Of a stretch of DNA of 64,000 bases, positions 34,747-44,414 are shown in pieces (position 1 is the stretch's first letter; every line of letters begins with the position of its first letter). The stretch lies in contig CAYZTZ010000005.1 in the NCBI GenBank assembly GCA_964481255.1, forward strand, positions 5,122-69,121, read 5' to 3'. Position numbers and translations under genes: made by a program. The notes beneath the pieces were generated by a model. That model searched no databases and had not been told where the DNA came from. It was given only the letters and a program-made list of their open reading frames with translations. Origin of the DNA: UBA6911 sp964481255 (GTDB lineage Bacteria > Acidobacteriota > UBA6911).

Positions 34747-37137
34747 ATGGAAACACCGGCAGACAGAATACGCAGGAGAGGCTTTCCCTTATGTATAGAG
34801 AAGGCCCGCCTGATTACCGAATCCTATCAACAAACGGAAGGCGAGCCGCCCATCCTCCGGTGCGCCAAGGCGTTCTCCCATATGCTGGAGAATATGCCCG
34901 TATTGATAGATAAAGACGAGCTTTTCGTCGGCGAAGGAGCCAGCAAACCCTGGGGGGCCGAAATGGACCCATTTCTGGGGGTGTGGCGGGAAGAGGAGGT
35001 CCGGGCTGCAGCGGAGGAGGGGATTATCACCGTTGACGAAATGGACTGGCCCCTGTTCAGAGAGCTCGGCAGGTACTGGGAAAGGAAGTGCTCGGAGTAC
35101 GTTCAATCGAAGCTGTACGACGAGAGAATATTCCGATACCTGCAGCTCGGCATTACGCTTCCGCCGATGAAAAGAAAGGACGAATTCCGAGGAGCCTACG
35201 CCGGAAGCGGACTCTGCCTGTCCTTTGCCTTTACCGATTGCTATACGGACTTCTCCAGGTGGCTGAACGGATTGAATCCGATAATTCTGGAAGCGGAAGA
35301 AGAACTCCGGAACCTGAGGTTTTTCAATCTGGACGACGTGGGGAAAAAACTGTTTTTGGAATCGGCCATCATGGTCCTTAAAGCCGTCATCCGGCTGGCC
35401 GAAAGATATGCCGAGGCCGCCGAGGCACTGGCGGAAAAAGAGGGAAACTCCCGGCGGAAAGAAGAGCTGCGGAGAATTGCGCAAGCATGCCGTCGGACGC
35501 CGGCGCATCGTCCCGACGGATTTTACCAGGCGATGCAGTCGCTATGGTTCAATCAACTCCTGTCCGCCCCCACCTCGACCCATAATCTGGGCCGATTCGA
35601 TCAGTATATGTACCCGTTTTATAAAAAGGACATCGAGGAAGGCCGCATCGACAATGAGGAAGTCTTGCGCCTGTTGTGCGAATTGCGCATCAAATGCATG
35701 CGGCCGGAGAATATAAAGCTCTCAAGCGCCAAGCGATCGCAGCATGCAGGCTTTGCCAAATGGCGGAACATGACCATCGGGGGCGTCACAGCGGACGGGA
35801 AAGACGCCGGCAATGAATTGACCTACCTGGTCCTGGAGGCGGCCTGCAGGCTCAGAACGGCGCATCACACCATTACGCTGCGAGTTCACGAAGAAACGCC
35901 GGAAGACCTGCTGATAAAGGCCCTGGAGGTCGTCAAAACGGGCATCGGCATGCCGGCCCTGGCGCTGGACAAATCCTTCCTGGATTATCTGACCTCCGGG
36001 GGCGTACCGGCGGAGGATGCCCGGAATTACCACCTTGCCGGGTGTGTGGATCCGGCCATTCCGGGAAAAGCGAGTTTCCTGGCGGGCGGTTTTTTCGTGG
36101 TGCCCAAGGTTCTGGAAATCTTCCTCTATGACGGAGTGGATCCGCGCACAGGCCTGGAAGCCTATTCCGTCAAGCGCCCGGTTGAGGATATTGAAACGTT
36201 CGAAGAGTTCTACGAGGCGTTCAAAAACGCTCTGTCCTATTTTATCGGTCTGTGGCATGAACACAGCTTCCTCAGCGGACATCCCCAGGACTACTACGAT
36301 GCGGTTGAAATTCTGGAAACGGTCCTTCTGCAGGATGGAATCAAGACCGGCAAGCCCCTGTCGAGGAGAAGGCCGGTCCCGCCGTATGACTTCAGGGCGG
36401 CGATGGTGCCTGTCGGCGCCATCAATGCGGCGGACTCTCTGGCGACTATCAGGATGCTGGTCTTCGACGAAAAGAAGTTTTCCATGAAGGCGCTGAAACA
36501 GGCATTGTCTGCGAACTGGGAAGGACACGAAAATATCAGGAAAATGTGCCTGCAGGCGCCCAAGTATGGAAACGACGACGACTTTGCGGACTCCATCGCC
36601 AGGGAACTCTACAGGTTTCTTATCGACGAGGAAGCGAAATATCTCACCTTCGGCCGCCCCGAACATGGAAAAATCCGGGGGATTGGAGGAGCCTCCATCT
36701 CATCCATGTTTGCAGGCGGCACCATCGTCGGAGCAACTCCCGACGGCAGATACGCCGGAACAACCTTGGCCGATGGAACAGCCTCTCCCGCCCAGGGCCG
36801 GGACACCCGCGGGCCCACCGCAATGCTCCGGAGCGCGGCCAAGATCGACCAGTCTCTGTGCGCATCCACGCTGCTGAACGTAAAGCTTCACCCGTCGTGC
36901 CTGTCAAGCCGGGAGGACCTGAAAAAACTGGGGAGCCTCGTCAAGGCCTACGCTGCCATGGGAGGCAAATGGATTCAGTTCAACGTCGTCGGAAACGACC
37001 AGCTGCTCGAAGCCCAGAAGTTCCCCGAAAAGCATCGCGACTTGATTGTGAGAGTGGCCGGATACAGCGCCTATTTTGTGGACCTGAATAAAGGCGTCCA
37101 GGATGACATTATCCGGCGAATGGAGGTCAGCATTTAA
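34747..37137 (+). CDS. glycyl radical enzyme, PFL-like, subtype unknown (module 1)
   Basis: A 796-residue pyruvate-formate-lyase-superfamily protein. The C-terminal radical site is intact: VRVAGYSAYFVDL with Gly772. The thiyl Cys is C433 in HLAGCVDPAIPG. The usual general-base Glu two residues later (GCVE in diol dehydratases and C-C/C-N/C-S lyases) is Asp435, so the substrate class is uncertain. The ATG at 34747 with GGAGAGG upstream is preferred. The adjacent activase supports function. It could be a decarboxylase, dehydratase or fumarate-adding enzyme; none is proven. Confidence 0.88.
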   Translation: METPADRIRRRGFPLCIEKARLITESYQQTEGEPPILRCAKAFSHMLENMPVLIDKDELFVGEGASKPWGAEMDPFLGVWREEEVRAAAEEGIITVDEMDWPLFRELGRYWERKCSEYVQSKLYDERIFRYLQLGITLPPMKRKDEFRGAYAGSGLCLSFAFTDCYTDFSRWLNGLNPIILEAEEELRNLRFFNLDDVGKKLFLESAIMVLKAVIRLAERYAEAAEALAEKEGNSRRKEELRRIAQACRRTPAHRPDGFYQAMQSLWFNQLLSAPTSTHNLGRFDQYMYPFYKKDIEEGRIDNEEVLRLLCELRIKCMRPENIKLSSAKRSQHAGFAKWRNMTIGGVTADGKDAGNELTYLVLEAACRLRTAHHTITLRVHEETPEDLLIKALEVVKTGIGMPALALDKSFLDYLTSGGVPAEDARNYHLAGCVDPAIPGKASFLAGGFFVVPKVLEIFLYDGVDPRTGLEAYSVKRPVEDIETFEEFYEAFKNALSYFIGLWHEHSFLSGHPQDYYDAVEILETVLLQDGIKTGKPLSRRRPVPPYDFRAAMVPVGAINAADSLATIRMLVFDEKKFSMKALKQALSANWEGHENIRKMCLQAPKYGNDDDFADSIARELYRFLIDEEAKYLTFGRPEHGKIRGIGGASISSMFAGGTIVGATPDGRYAGTTLADGTASPAQGRDTRGPTAMLRSAAKIDQSLCASTLLNVKLHPSCLSSREDLKKLGSLVKAYAAMGGKWIQFNVVGNDQLLEAQKFPEKHRDLIVRVAGYSAYFVDLNKGVQDDIIRRMEVSI

Positions 37138-37553
37138 GGAGCGTGGCCCTTATTCTTCGAAAGGGCTGAGGGGTCGTGCGCCGGTATCCTTGCGCCGAGG
37201 AGCCGCCGGCAGCGCGCAGGCCGATCTTTGACGGCTGTTTCCCCGCCAGGCAAAACCGGGGCTGCAACAACCGGCAAAATTCATTCGTCGTAAAAGGGAG
37301 GGCCCGCGGTCCGGCCCGCAGAGGCCGTTCACCGGCTTGATCGGCCGTCGAAGGGAAAACGGACGGAAGGCGGTTGGTTCCCCGCCGCAGATTGCCGCTT
37401 GCGCCGCGATACACGCCGGACCGCCGGGCAGTTCGTCCAGCCTCGATCCAGAAGCGGGATGAAGGAATAAGTCTTTCGGAGCTACGGCTCCTCAACCCCA
37501 GCCGGTGCGGATTCCGCGAAACAATCTCCCGCATCATCCGGCGGCAAGTCCGC
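37138..37553. other. intergenic, between convergent genes
   Basis: No gene is seen. A small hairpin, GCCCTT (37146-37151) with AAGGGC (37161-37166), lies just after the glycyl radical enzyme stop. It has no T-run, so terminator function is uncertain. Confidence 0.35.
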
Positions 37554-38489
37554 CTATTTGCAGATCGGCTCGCTCGGCCAGCCCATGGATTTGGAGCCGG
37601 CGCCGACGACGGCTTGGATCAAATCCACTTTGCCGTTTCTCATCCGGAACATATGGAAATCCGGCAGGCTGCCCGCGAAATGCACATAGGCGACAACCGT
37701 TCCCGCTTCGACATCCACCAGGAAGCGCCGCGGGCCGTGGTTGGTAATAACCAAGCCCTTCGGAGAGCAATCATGGGCCGTCATCTTGACGCCGCCCATC
37801 ATTCCCCCGCCTCTGGTGGTCTGAAAGCCGTTCTCCCAGCGATCACAAACCTCGGCAAACGGCGTGTGCACCTTGGGATTTTGGGCGAACATATCAAAAT
37901 AATCGTCCGCGGCCGCCATCATGGCCAGCCGGCTGCTTCGCTGTTCCTCGGGGATGATGCTTTCCCAATCCTGGTCTCTGGTTTCCAGCACGTTTGCGGC
38001 ATTGAACGCAAATTCCGTCTCCCGGGCGACGAATGTTTCAATTTCCGTAATCTGCCGGTCTTCAACCTTGAGCCGGACCCCGTAGAGAATGGGCCGGATG
38101 GCGCCGTCTGCAGGCGGTTTCGCCGAAAGGCCGGCAAAAGGTGATTTGGAGGCCGGCGCGGGTGTCTTGGGGGCTGTGTATTTCTCTTCAATCACGACGT
38201 TGGAATGGGTGCCGCACTTATAGGTGTCGATCAGATCGCGCTTGAGAAGAGTTTTTCCTGCGGTTTTCCAAAAGCCCTCTCCTACGGGCATCTCGACGCC
38301 GTTTTCCGTGAATCTCACCCTGGCGGCGAGCGGGAGACTCGATGGATTGTGCGCCTCGAGGGCGCGGAAATACTGTCCGATAATTTCCTTCAGGCCGTCG
38401 CGTGTGCAGGCCGATTGCGCGTAGGCAGAGACGAGACTGCCGCAGGCCATCATTGCTAAAACCCAAGAGTATCGTGCAATTTGTTTCAT
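37554..38489 (-). CDS. exported protein with possible SnoaL/NTF2-like fold
   Basis: A 311-residue protein with a clear signal peptide (MKQIARYSWVLAMMACGSLVSAYAQ). An N-terminal region reads like the first helix of NTF2-like folds (LKEIIGQYFRALEAHNPSSLPLA). The second half has a VDVEAGTVVAYVHFAG strand pair and a late cysteine. Similar exported proteins are common in soil acidobacteria in my recollection, without known activity. I can support export but not a function. Confidence 0.6.
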   Translation of the reverse strand: MKQIARYSWVLAMMACGSLVSAYAQSACTRDGLKEIIGQYFRALEAHNPSSLPLAARVRFTENGVEMPVGEGFWKTAGKTLLKRDLIDTYKCGTHSNVVIEEKYTAPKTPAPASKSPFAGLSAKPPADGAIRPILYGVRLKVEDRQITEIETFVARETEFAFNAANVLETRDQDWESIIPEEQRSSRLAMMAAADDYFDMFAQNPKVHTPFAEVCDRWENGFQTTRGGGMMGGVKMTAHDCSPKGLVITNHGPRRFLVDVEAGTVVAYVHFAGSLPDFHMFRMRNGKVDLIQAVVGAGSKSMGWPSEPICK

Positions 38490-38553
38490 TCCCTAATTCT
38501 CCTGAAAAAAGTTGACAGAGCCGTCATGGATTATTCCCTGCCCTATTGCCGGT

Positions 38554-38850
38554 TTATGCCATTCCCCTAGCTACTATATCACAGCAAGAGTGAACTCCGA
38601 GGGAGGCATTCCCGGCTTCCAGGCAGGACCCTCGGACCTCGCCCCGGCCCATTTTTGAAACAATCAGGAAACGGCCATCCGGGGTCCTTTCAAAGTCTTC
38701 CGGCGCAATCGTGCCGCAGATAATCTCAACCTCGCCATGCCGGCCGCATTCAAGCAGCGAGGGATTGAACGCCCCCGGTTGGGCGGCGGGCGGCGTTCGA
38801 ACCGGTACGAGGCACAAGAATAGAAACAGAGCGTATGGAGCAGCTTTCAT
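38554..38850 (-). pseudogene. truncated SMP-30/gluconolactonase-like exported protein
   Basis: A 98-residue frame starts with a signal peptide (MKAAPYALFLFLCLVPVR) after AAGGAG. It continues CGTIAPEDFERTPDGRFLIVSKMGRGE, matching the first blade of beta-propeller SMP-30-type proteins. The protein at 59688 has the similar AEDIQPLGDSQWLVTSG there. It then loses similarity and stops, so most of the propeller is missing. I read it as a decayed gene. Its start is set by the ribosome-binding site: the ATG at 38850 has a six-base spacer, while the ATG two codons earlier has none. Confidence 0.5.
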
Positions 38851-39209
38851 AACCATCTCCTTCTCTAGGACGGACGTCCGTTGCTCTGCCGGTACCGATC
38901 TCGCCTGAACACAGAGAAAAACCGTCGTCCCCGCATGAATAGAATGGAACCGGCCATCGCAAAGGCCGGGGCGGCTCCTGGCAGAATCCCATCCTTTTTC
39001 CATGGTTGACTTCCATGCATTCCTGAGTCAGCATGTTCGTCATACATCTATGGCGCCCATTATCCGGCAAATACTCCTGCTTTTCCACCTCCGCTTCGCA
39101 TGCCCCGGCTGTCCCTTCGGATTCGGCAGGCACATCGGAGATTCATGCCCAAATATATTTCATGACGGATCGAGTTAAATGCAAAATCCATCTGCAGGGA
39201 AAATCCATC
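38851..39209. other. divergent intergenic region
   Basis: Lies between the truncated propeller gene and the SnoaL-like gene. An upstream extension of the latter is possible from about 39162 (an in-frame ATG). No other feature is recognised. Confidence 0.3.
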
Positions 39210-39662
39210 ATGGCACAAACCAATGATTGCCGCTGCACCGTGAAATCCAGATGGAGCCTGCCGGCTGTGCTCACCGCTTTGGTATTTATAGCCGCCTTTC
39301 CCGGAGCGCCTGCAACGCCGCAGCCTCAACTGACGGAGCTGGCGGGCCGCGCCGCTATCGAGGACCTTTTCAACGACTACTACTCGCAGTTCGGGCCGGA
39401 CAGCAAGCATGATTTTGCGTCCTTCTTTACCGCCGACGGCAGACTCGAGGTCAACGGGCTGGTCGCGAATAATCCTGAAGAGATCAAAGCCATGTATGCC
39501 CTGGCCGGAGCAGGCAGGGAGGGAAGAGAGAAGAAGGCTGAAGGCGCCGTGCCGGAGGGCGTATCCGGGATGATGGACACGAATCCGAGGATCCGGTTGG
39601 AGGGCGACAGGGCTGTGGCAACCCTGCTTTGGCACAGCGTCAGGTCGGACCCGTGGAGATGA
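39210..39662 (+). CDS. exported SnoaL-like (NTF2-fold) protein
   Basis: A 150-residue protein. After a basic stretch and hydrophobic signal (SLPAVLTALVFIAAFPGA), the sequence ELAGRAAIEDLFNDYYSQFG and FASFFTADGRLEVNG is characteristic of SnoaL_4-type domains, which act as cyclases, dehydratases or hydrolases in various pathways. The C-terminal strand after HSVRSDPW is shorter than usual. Its stop overlaps the hydrolase start (ATGA), so the length is probably genuine and the two genes are coupled. An in-frame ATG at 39162 is an alternative start. Confidence 0.6.
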   Translation: MAQTNDCRCTVKSRWSLPAVLTALVFIAAFPGAPATPQPQLTELAGRAAIEDLFNDYYSQFGPDSKHDFASFFTADGRLEVNGLVANNPEEIKAMYALAGAGREGREKKAEGAVPEGVSGMMDTNPRIRLEGDRAVATLLWHSVRSDPWR

Positions 39663-40483
39663 ATATGAAATACCAAGAAGGCCATGTCGTCATCGATGGG
39701 ATAAAAATCCACTATTACCGTTCCGGCGGGAACAAGCCGCCTATGGTGTTGCTGCACGGCGCAACGGACGACGGGCTCTGCTGGGGGCGGACGGCGCAAG
39801 AACTTGCCGAACGATATGACGTCATCATGCCGGACGCGCAAGGGCATGGACTTTCCGACAGATTAGGCCCCGATTTTTCTTTCGAAAACCATACGAAACA
39901 GACCGTCGGCCTGGTCAAGAAACTGGGGCTTCAAAAGCCGATCCTTATGGGGCATTCCATGGGTGCCGGGACAACCTGCAACGTCGCGATGGAATACCCC
40001 GACTTGCCCAAAGCCATTGTCCTGGAAGACCCGGCCTGGGGCATGTTTCCGCCAAAGCCGGAAAATGCGGCCGCCGTAAGAAAAAATCACGAGGAAATAC
40101 GGGCTTATCAAATGGAAGTAGCCCGGCTGCCCCTGGAAGATATTAAAGCCAGATGCCGCAAGGACAACCCGGCCTGGCCCGAGGATGAAGTCATGACCTG
40201 GGCCAATTCCAGAAAACTGTGGGACAAGGCTCTTTTTGACAGGATCGGCTTCCCCTCACGCCCCTATGAAGAGATCGTCACCCGGATTGATTGCCCTGCA
40301 TTACTCATCATTGCGGAAAGGGGCATCGTGTCCAGAGAAACGGCGGAAAATGCGGCCAAGCTCTGGAAGTCCAAGGCGCCGTTTAAGTGGGTCTACATCC
40401 AGGATGCGGGACATAGCATACGCCGTGAGCAGTACGCGGCTTTCAAAAAGGCGCTCCATGACTGGCTGGATACGCTGAAATAG
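39659..40483 (+). CDS. alpha/beta hydrolase
   Basis: A 274-residue alpha/beta hydrolase with the oxyanion motif VLLHGATDDGLCW, the nucleophile elbow GHSMGAG, an acid region ALLIIAERGIVS and the late catalytic His in DAGHSIRR. This resembles C-C bond hydrolases and esterases used in aromatic or lactone breakdown. It is coupled to the SnoaL-like gene by a four-base overlap. Substrate unknown. Confidence 0.85.
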   Translation: MNMKYQEGHVVIDGIKIHYYRSGGNKPPMVLLHGATDDGLCWGRTAQELAERYDVIMPDAQGHGLSDRLGPDFSFENHTKQTVGLVKKLGLQKPILMGHSMGAGTTCNVAMEYPDLPKAIVLEDPAWGMFPPKPENAAAVRKNHEEIRAYQMEVARLPLEDIKARCRKDNPAWPEDEVMTWANSRKLWDKALFDRIGFPSRPYEEIVTRIDCPALLIIAERGIVSRETAENAAKLWKSKAPFKWVYIQDAGHSIRREQYAAFKKALHDWLDTLK

Positions 40484-40772
40484 CCGGCAGCCGGGTTACA
40501 GCGAGGGCAAACATGCCCCGGGGGCAGACAGAGTGCCCTCCAATTCGGGAAACAACGCCAAGCTCCACAGCGCGACCCGCCGCGGCTTTGGCGCGAAAGC
40601 GTTGGAGCCGCCTGCGCCGGCAAGCCGGCGACCTCAAAACGCCTCAAACGGATTCAGCAGCCCTGCCGAGGGCACATGCCTAACGGGATGCATTATCGCC
40701 CGGGCCAGGATTGATATTTCCTATCTTGCTTCCTGGAAATACAAAACCTGCAAACACTGCTCCTGCGGTGTA

Positions 40773-42608
40773 TCAATAACCCCATAAATCTTTGATGACT
40801 TCCTCAAGACCCAAGCTTGACAATGTGCTTCTATAAGGTTTCCCGGTTTTTGAGTCCCATCCCATAAGTCTATAATAATCATATATCATTGCTTTTATGG
40901 GTACGACCCTTCCCTTGGAACCCCCATCAGGAAGCGGCACCGCCGTATATTTATGCGGAAGGGTATCATCTTCCGGTCTCAGACCGTGTCGAATGTTGAA
41001 TCCCCGGCGCAGGTTAATGACCCTTCGAGCCGTCATCCTCGCTTCCTTTTCGTCAATTTGCAGCCCCGTCGCAGCGGCGAGGGTTTCAACTATCTTCGCC
41101 AACGGAACGCCGATGGTTCCAAAGGCACAGATTCCTAAAGTGTTAATAAAGCATCTCGCCTCCTGACCGCGTATCACAGCTTCTGCTTTCCCCGCGACTG
41201 AAAACCTAGGCAATTCTCCCGTTAGCTCAAGTCGAAGCGGGCCTCCTTCGTGGGCGGGACCGGCGCTTCCCACGGCATACTGCAACGCGTATCCCCAGGC
41301 ACTGCGATGATCATGCATGGGAAGAGGCATTCCTTTGACCTGCACCACAAGATCCTCCGCACCCTGCCCGATATATCGTGCCGCGAACAAAGGGCCCTCC
41401 GCCAAAACCCGGCCGATTCCTTCCCTTTTCGCGGTTCTTTCTATCAACTTCCATGCAACTTCGTAATTGCCAAAGGTTGCTTCCAGTCCCTCCACGTCCG
41501 CAGCCGAAATGAGGCCTTTCTCATAACACTCCATCAGAAGGGCTATCCCATTGCCCATCCCTAATCCATCAAGACCTAATCGATCCGCCAGTTCCGTCAG
41601 TCTAGCGACCACCGTTGGATCCGTGACCCCGATATTGCTTCCCATAGCGCTCATCAACTCGTATTCGGGTGATTCACACTCCCCCTCAAAGGCACCGTTT
41701 TTCAGATTTAGAAGCTTGCCATGACGGATCGTGCAACCAGGGCATGTGATATCCCGCTTGAACATACTTTCGACAACGTATTCACCGGTCAACTTTTCCC
41801 AACCCTTCAGCGTGCCATATCCCCAGTTCTTTATGGGCAGATCCCCCGCTGTATAGCACATTTGAACCAACGCAGCCGTGCCGAACTTACTGAAAGCTTG
41901 AGCCTCTAAATGCTGCATGTTTAACCTGCGCCACTCACGTGCAAGCTTCGCAAACGGACCCGGATGCGCAATGGGCACTGAGCGGTCGCCGCCGATCGCT
42001 ATCGCCTTCAGTCTCTTTGCTCCCATTACAGCCCCAAGCCCACCCCTGCCCGCTACATGGGAGCCATCGTTCACTATGGAGGAAATCATGACCCCATTTT
42101 CACCCGCCGGCCCGATACACAGGCAGCTCGTCCGGCTCTTGCCGGACTCTCGCCTCAAGATTTCCTGCGTTTCCACCGTGTCCCTTCCCCACAGTAACGA
42201 CGCATCAAGCAATTGGGCTTTGCCGTTGTCTATCACCAGGTTCACAGGCTCTTCCGAAGCCCCCTCAACCACGATGGCATCATAACCGGCAAATTTCAGC
42301 ATGCGCGCAAAATTGCCGTTCGAATGTGCATCATATACTGTAAAGCCCGTAACTGGGGATTTTGCCGCAACGGAGACATTACACGAGGCCTGGACCGACG
42401 TACCGGCCAGGGGGCCGGCGGATATCACAAGTTTGTTACCGGGTTCGAGAGCTCCGATACCGGGCGGAACTTCGTCGTAAAGGATTCTTGCCGCTATCCC
42501 ATCTCCCCCGATATATTTTTCAATATAGGAGCCATGCAGTTCTTCATCCTTCAGAGTCCCATCCGTCAGGTTCACACGCAAAAGTTTGCCCATAACACCT
42601 GAATACAT
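40773..42608 (-). CDS. aldehyde:ferredoxin oxidoreductase (tungsten AOR family)
   Basis: A 611-residue AOR-family enzyme that would interconvert aldehydes and acids with ferredoxin using a tungsto-bispterin. It shows MGKLLRVNLT, IGGDGIAARILY, SNGNFARMLKFAGYDAIV, GRGGLGAVMGAKRLKAI and the late LGICAFG Cys494. The 4Fe-4S motif is C289-x2-C292-x3-H296 (CPGCTIRHG); the third Cys of the normal CxxCxxxC is His. The ATG at 42608 is set by GGAGGAAAC upstream. It is transcribed in the same direction as the CoA-transferase operon but about 550 bp away. Confidence 0.92.
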   Translation of the reverse strand: MYSGVMGKLLRVNLTDGTLKDEELHGSYIEKYIGGDGIAARILYDEVPPGIGALEPGNKLVISAGPLAGTSVQASCNVSVAAKSPVTGFTVYDAHSNGNFARMLKFAGYDAIVVEGASEEPVNLVIDNGKAQLLDASLLWGRDTVETQEILRRESGKSRTSCLCIGPAGENGVMISSIVNDGSHVAGRGGLGAVMGAKRLKAIAIGGDRSVPIAHPGPFAKLAREWRRLNMQHLEAQAFSKFGTAALVQMCYTAGDLPIKNWGYGTLKGWEKLTGEYVVESMFKRDITCPGCTIRHGKLLNLKNGAFEGECESPEYELMSAMGSNIGVTDPTVVARLTELADRLGLDGLGMGNGIALLMECYEKGLISAADVEGLEATFGNYEVAWKLIERTAKREGIGRVLAEGPLFAARYIGQGAEDLVVQVKGMPLPMHDHRSAWGYALQYAVGSAGPAHEGGPLRLELTGELPRFSVAGKAEAVIRGQEARCFINTLGICAFGTIGVPLAKIVETLAAATGLQIDEKEARMTARRVINLRRGFNIRHGLRPEDDTLPHKYTAVPLPDGGSKGRVVPIKAMIYDYYRLMGWDSKTGKPYRSTLSSLGLEEVIKDLWGY

Positions 42609-43160
42609 CGTTGTTTCCTCCTTCATTCTTTCTGACACCGGAATTCCCCTCGGGCATGAAATCCGCCAAGGCCCGCGGACCCAACGGCTTCGTACCCCTC
42701 CACATGATCCTGCCTCTCCATATCACAGTCCTGGCCAAACCCTTGAACCGCCGGACCGAATAGATTCTGAAGCCGCCGGTGCACCGGTAGAGATCTTCTG
42801 TCACCGGAACCTACTTTTCCGGATCTAAAAGGCTGATATCTCAGGCCGGACAACCGCCGCTTCCATCGATTGCGGCGCTGGTCGATTACATTTGGGGCCG
42901 GGTAGCGGCCAATTTGCATTACAGTCAGAGATCCCTGGAAAAAGAGACGCCTCCGAAATGCGTAAAACCCGCGTCGCTGCGGTAAACAAGGACGCTTCTC
43001 GCTGCTTGTCGCATTTTGCCGCAATCGAATCAAAAGTCAGGTATCGGCGAAAACCATAAGGCTATGCGAATGGCATGTCCATACTGCGTTGTTGTCGAAA
43101 TGCGCCGGGATAAAGTCCCGTGAATGGCCGACAGCATATTGCCATCCCGCCATAGCGGCT
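42609..43160. other. 552-bp gap upstream of the AOR gene
   Basis: No gene is seen. It probably holds the AOR promoter, but I could not pick a convincing -35/-10 pair. Confidence 0.35.
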
Positions 43161-44387
43161 CTAGGAAGTCACTGGACCGAATGCGCCGGCCATAAGATAC
43201 CGATCATATTCGGCCTCTGACATCCCCAAAATCTCAAGACAGATGTATTCATTATGCTCTCCCAAAAGGGGAGCCTCCCGATAAAGCCTCGCGGGAGTCC
43301 TTGACAATCGGGACGGCTGCCCTAAATAGGAGAAACTTCCCAGTTCCCTATGATTTCCTTTCCAGAAACACTCTCTTTCCTGCAGCTGCACATCCCTGCA
43401 AATATCTCTTGCATCCTGCACAACGCCCGCGGCAACTCCTTCCTGCTGCAGCAGAAACATGACATGTTCCGGTTCGAACCGGGATGTCCATTGCTCCACA
43501 AGATGGTTTAGCCTTACTTCATTTTTCTTCCTTGCCGGAAGCGTCGAGAATTCAGGATCTTTTGTCCATTCAGGATCTCCCATGGCTTTACACATGGATT
43601 GCCACTCGGCGTCCGTAAAGACAGTGATTGCGCACCAACGATCCTCCCCTTTGCAGCGAAAAACCCCATGCGGGGCGGCATATTCACAGGAGTTGCCGCT
43701 GGCCTGTGCCTGCGTGCCGCTCGTTGCATAATCAAGCAGAAGCGGGGCTATGAGCTGCAAACCGGCTTCGAATTGAGACACGTCAATCAGCTGGCCTTTG
43801 CCCGTTTTGTCCCTGTGATCGAGGGCGCTTAGGAGGGCGCTGGCTGCAAAGTGAGGGACGCAATAATCCGTATAGGCCACCATCGGGGATATCGGTTCTT
43901 CGTCGGGGAAGCCCACAAGATTGACGATTCCTCCCAACCCGTTAATATGGTGTCCCAGGCCGGGCTGAGTGGCCGAAGGGCCTGTTAATCCCTGATTGGA
44001 GCTTCGAATCACGACAATATCCGGCTTGATTCTGCTCAATTCATCATAGCCCAAGCCCCAGCTTTCCAGCACGCCGGGCCTGTGGCTGTCGGCCACAATA
44101 TCCGCCAGGGCCACCAATTTTATCGCGATCTCCTTCCCCGCCGCATTCTTTAAATCGAGGCTGATGCTGTATTTATTGGCTGCAAGATAGCTGAAGAACC
44201 CGGCCCGGTTTATGTTTGTTACACCATCCTTGAAAGGAGCGGAAGTCCGCAATAAGTCCGGCCTCTCCATGGATTCGACGCAGATCACGGTTGCTCCGTA
44301 ATCGGCCAAGTATTTGAGAGTCAGCGGACCGGCAATCGCCCACCCGAAATCAATCACATGAATTCCGGCAAAGACCTTTGGATCCAA
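43161..44387 (-). CDS. class III CoA-transferase (CaiB/BaiF), catalytic Asp present
   Basis: A 408-residue family III CoA-transferase that moves CoA between acids via an aspartyl-CoA thioester. It begins FAGIHVIDFGWAIAGPLTLKYLADYGATVICVE. The catalytic Asp is Asp174 in AYTDYCVPHF by alignment to the family, followed by DKTGKGQLIDVSQFE. It is 27 bp downstream of a paralogue lacking that Asp, an arrangement like the heteromeric succinyl-CoA:benzylsuccinate transferase BbsEF. Last gene of the minus-strand set before the AOR gap. Confidence 0.93.
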   Translation of the reverse strand: MDPKVFAGIHVIDFGWAIAGPLTLKYLADYGATVICVESMERPDLLRTSAPFKDGVTNINRAGFFSYLAANKYSISLDLKNAAGKEIAIKLVALADIVADSHRPGVLESWGLGYDELSRIKPDIVVIRSSNQGLTGPSATQPGLGHHINGLGGIVNLVGFPDEEPISPMVAYTDYCVPHFAASALLSALDHRDKTGKGQLIDVSQFEAGLQLIAPLLLDYATSGTQAQASGNSCEYAAPHGVFRCKGEDRWCAITVFTDAEWQSMCKAMGDPEWTKDPEFSTLPARKKNEVRLNHLVEQWTSRFEPEHVMFLLQQEGVAAGVVQDARDICRDVQLQERECFWKGNHRELGSFSYLGQPSRLSRTPARLYREAPLLGEHNEYICLEILGMSEAEYDRYLMAGAFGPVTS

Positions 44388-44414
44388 GCGAATCCCTTCC
44401 TTTCACCAAAACAT

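Noticed and set aside
37146..37166. Hairpin after GRE1 as a rho-independent terminator
   Set aside because: A 6-bp stem but no T-run follows.
39210..39662. SnoaL-like gene as a truncated pseudogene
   Set aside because: It is somewhat short, but its stop overlaps the next start as ATGA, which argues for a coupled natural gene.
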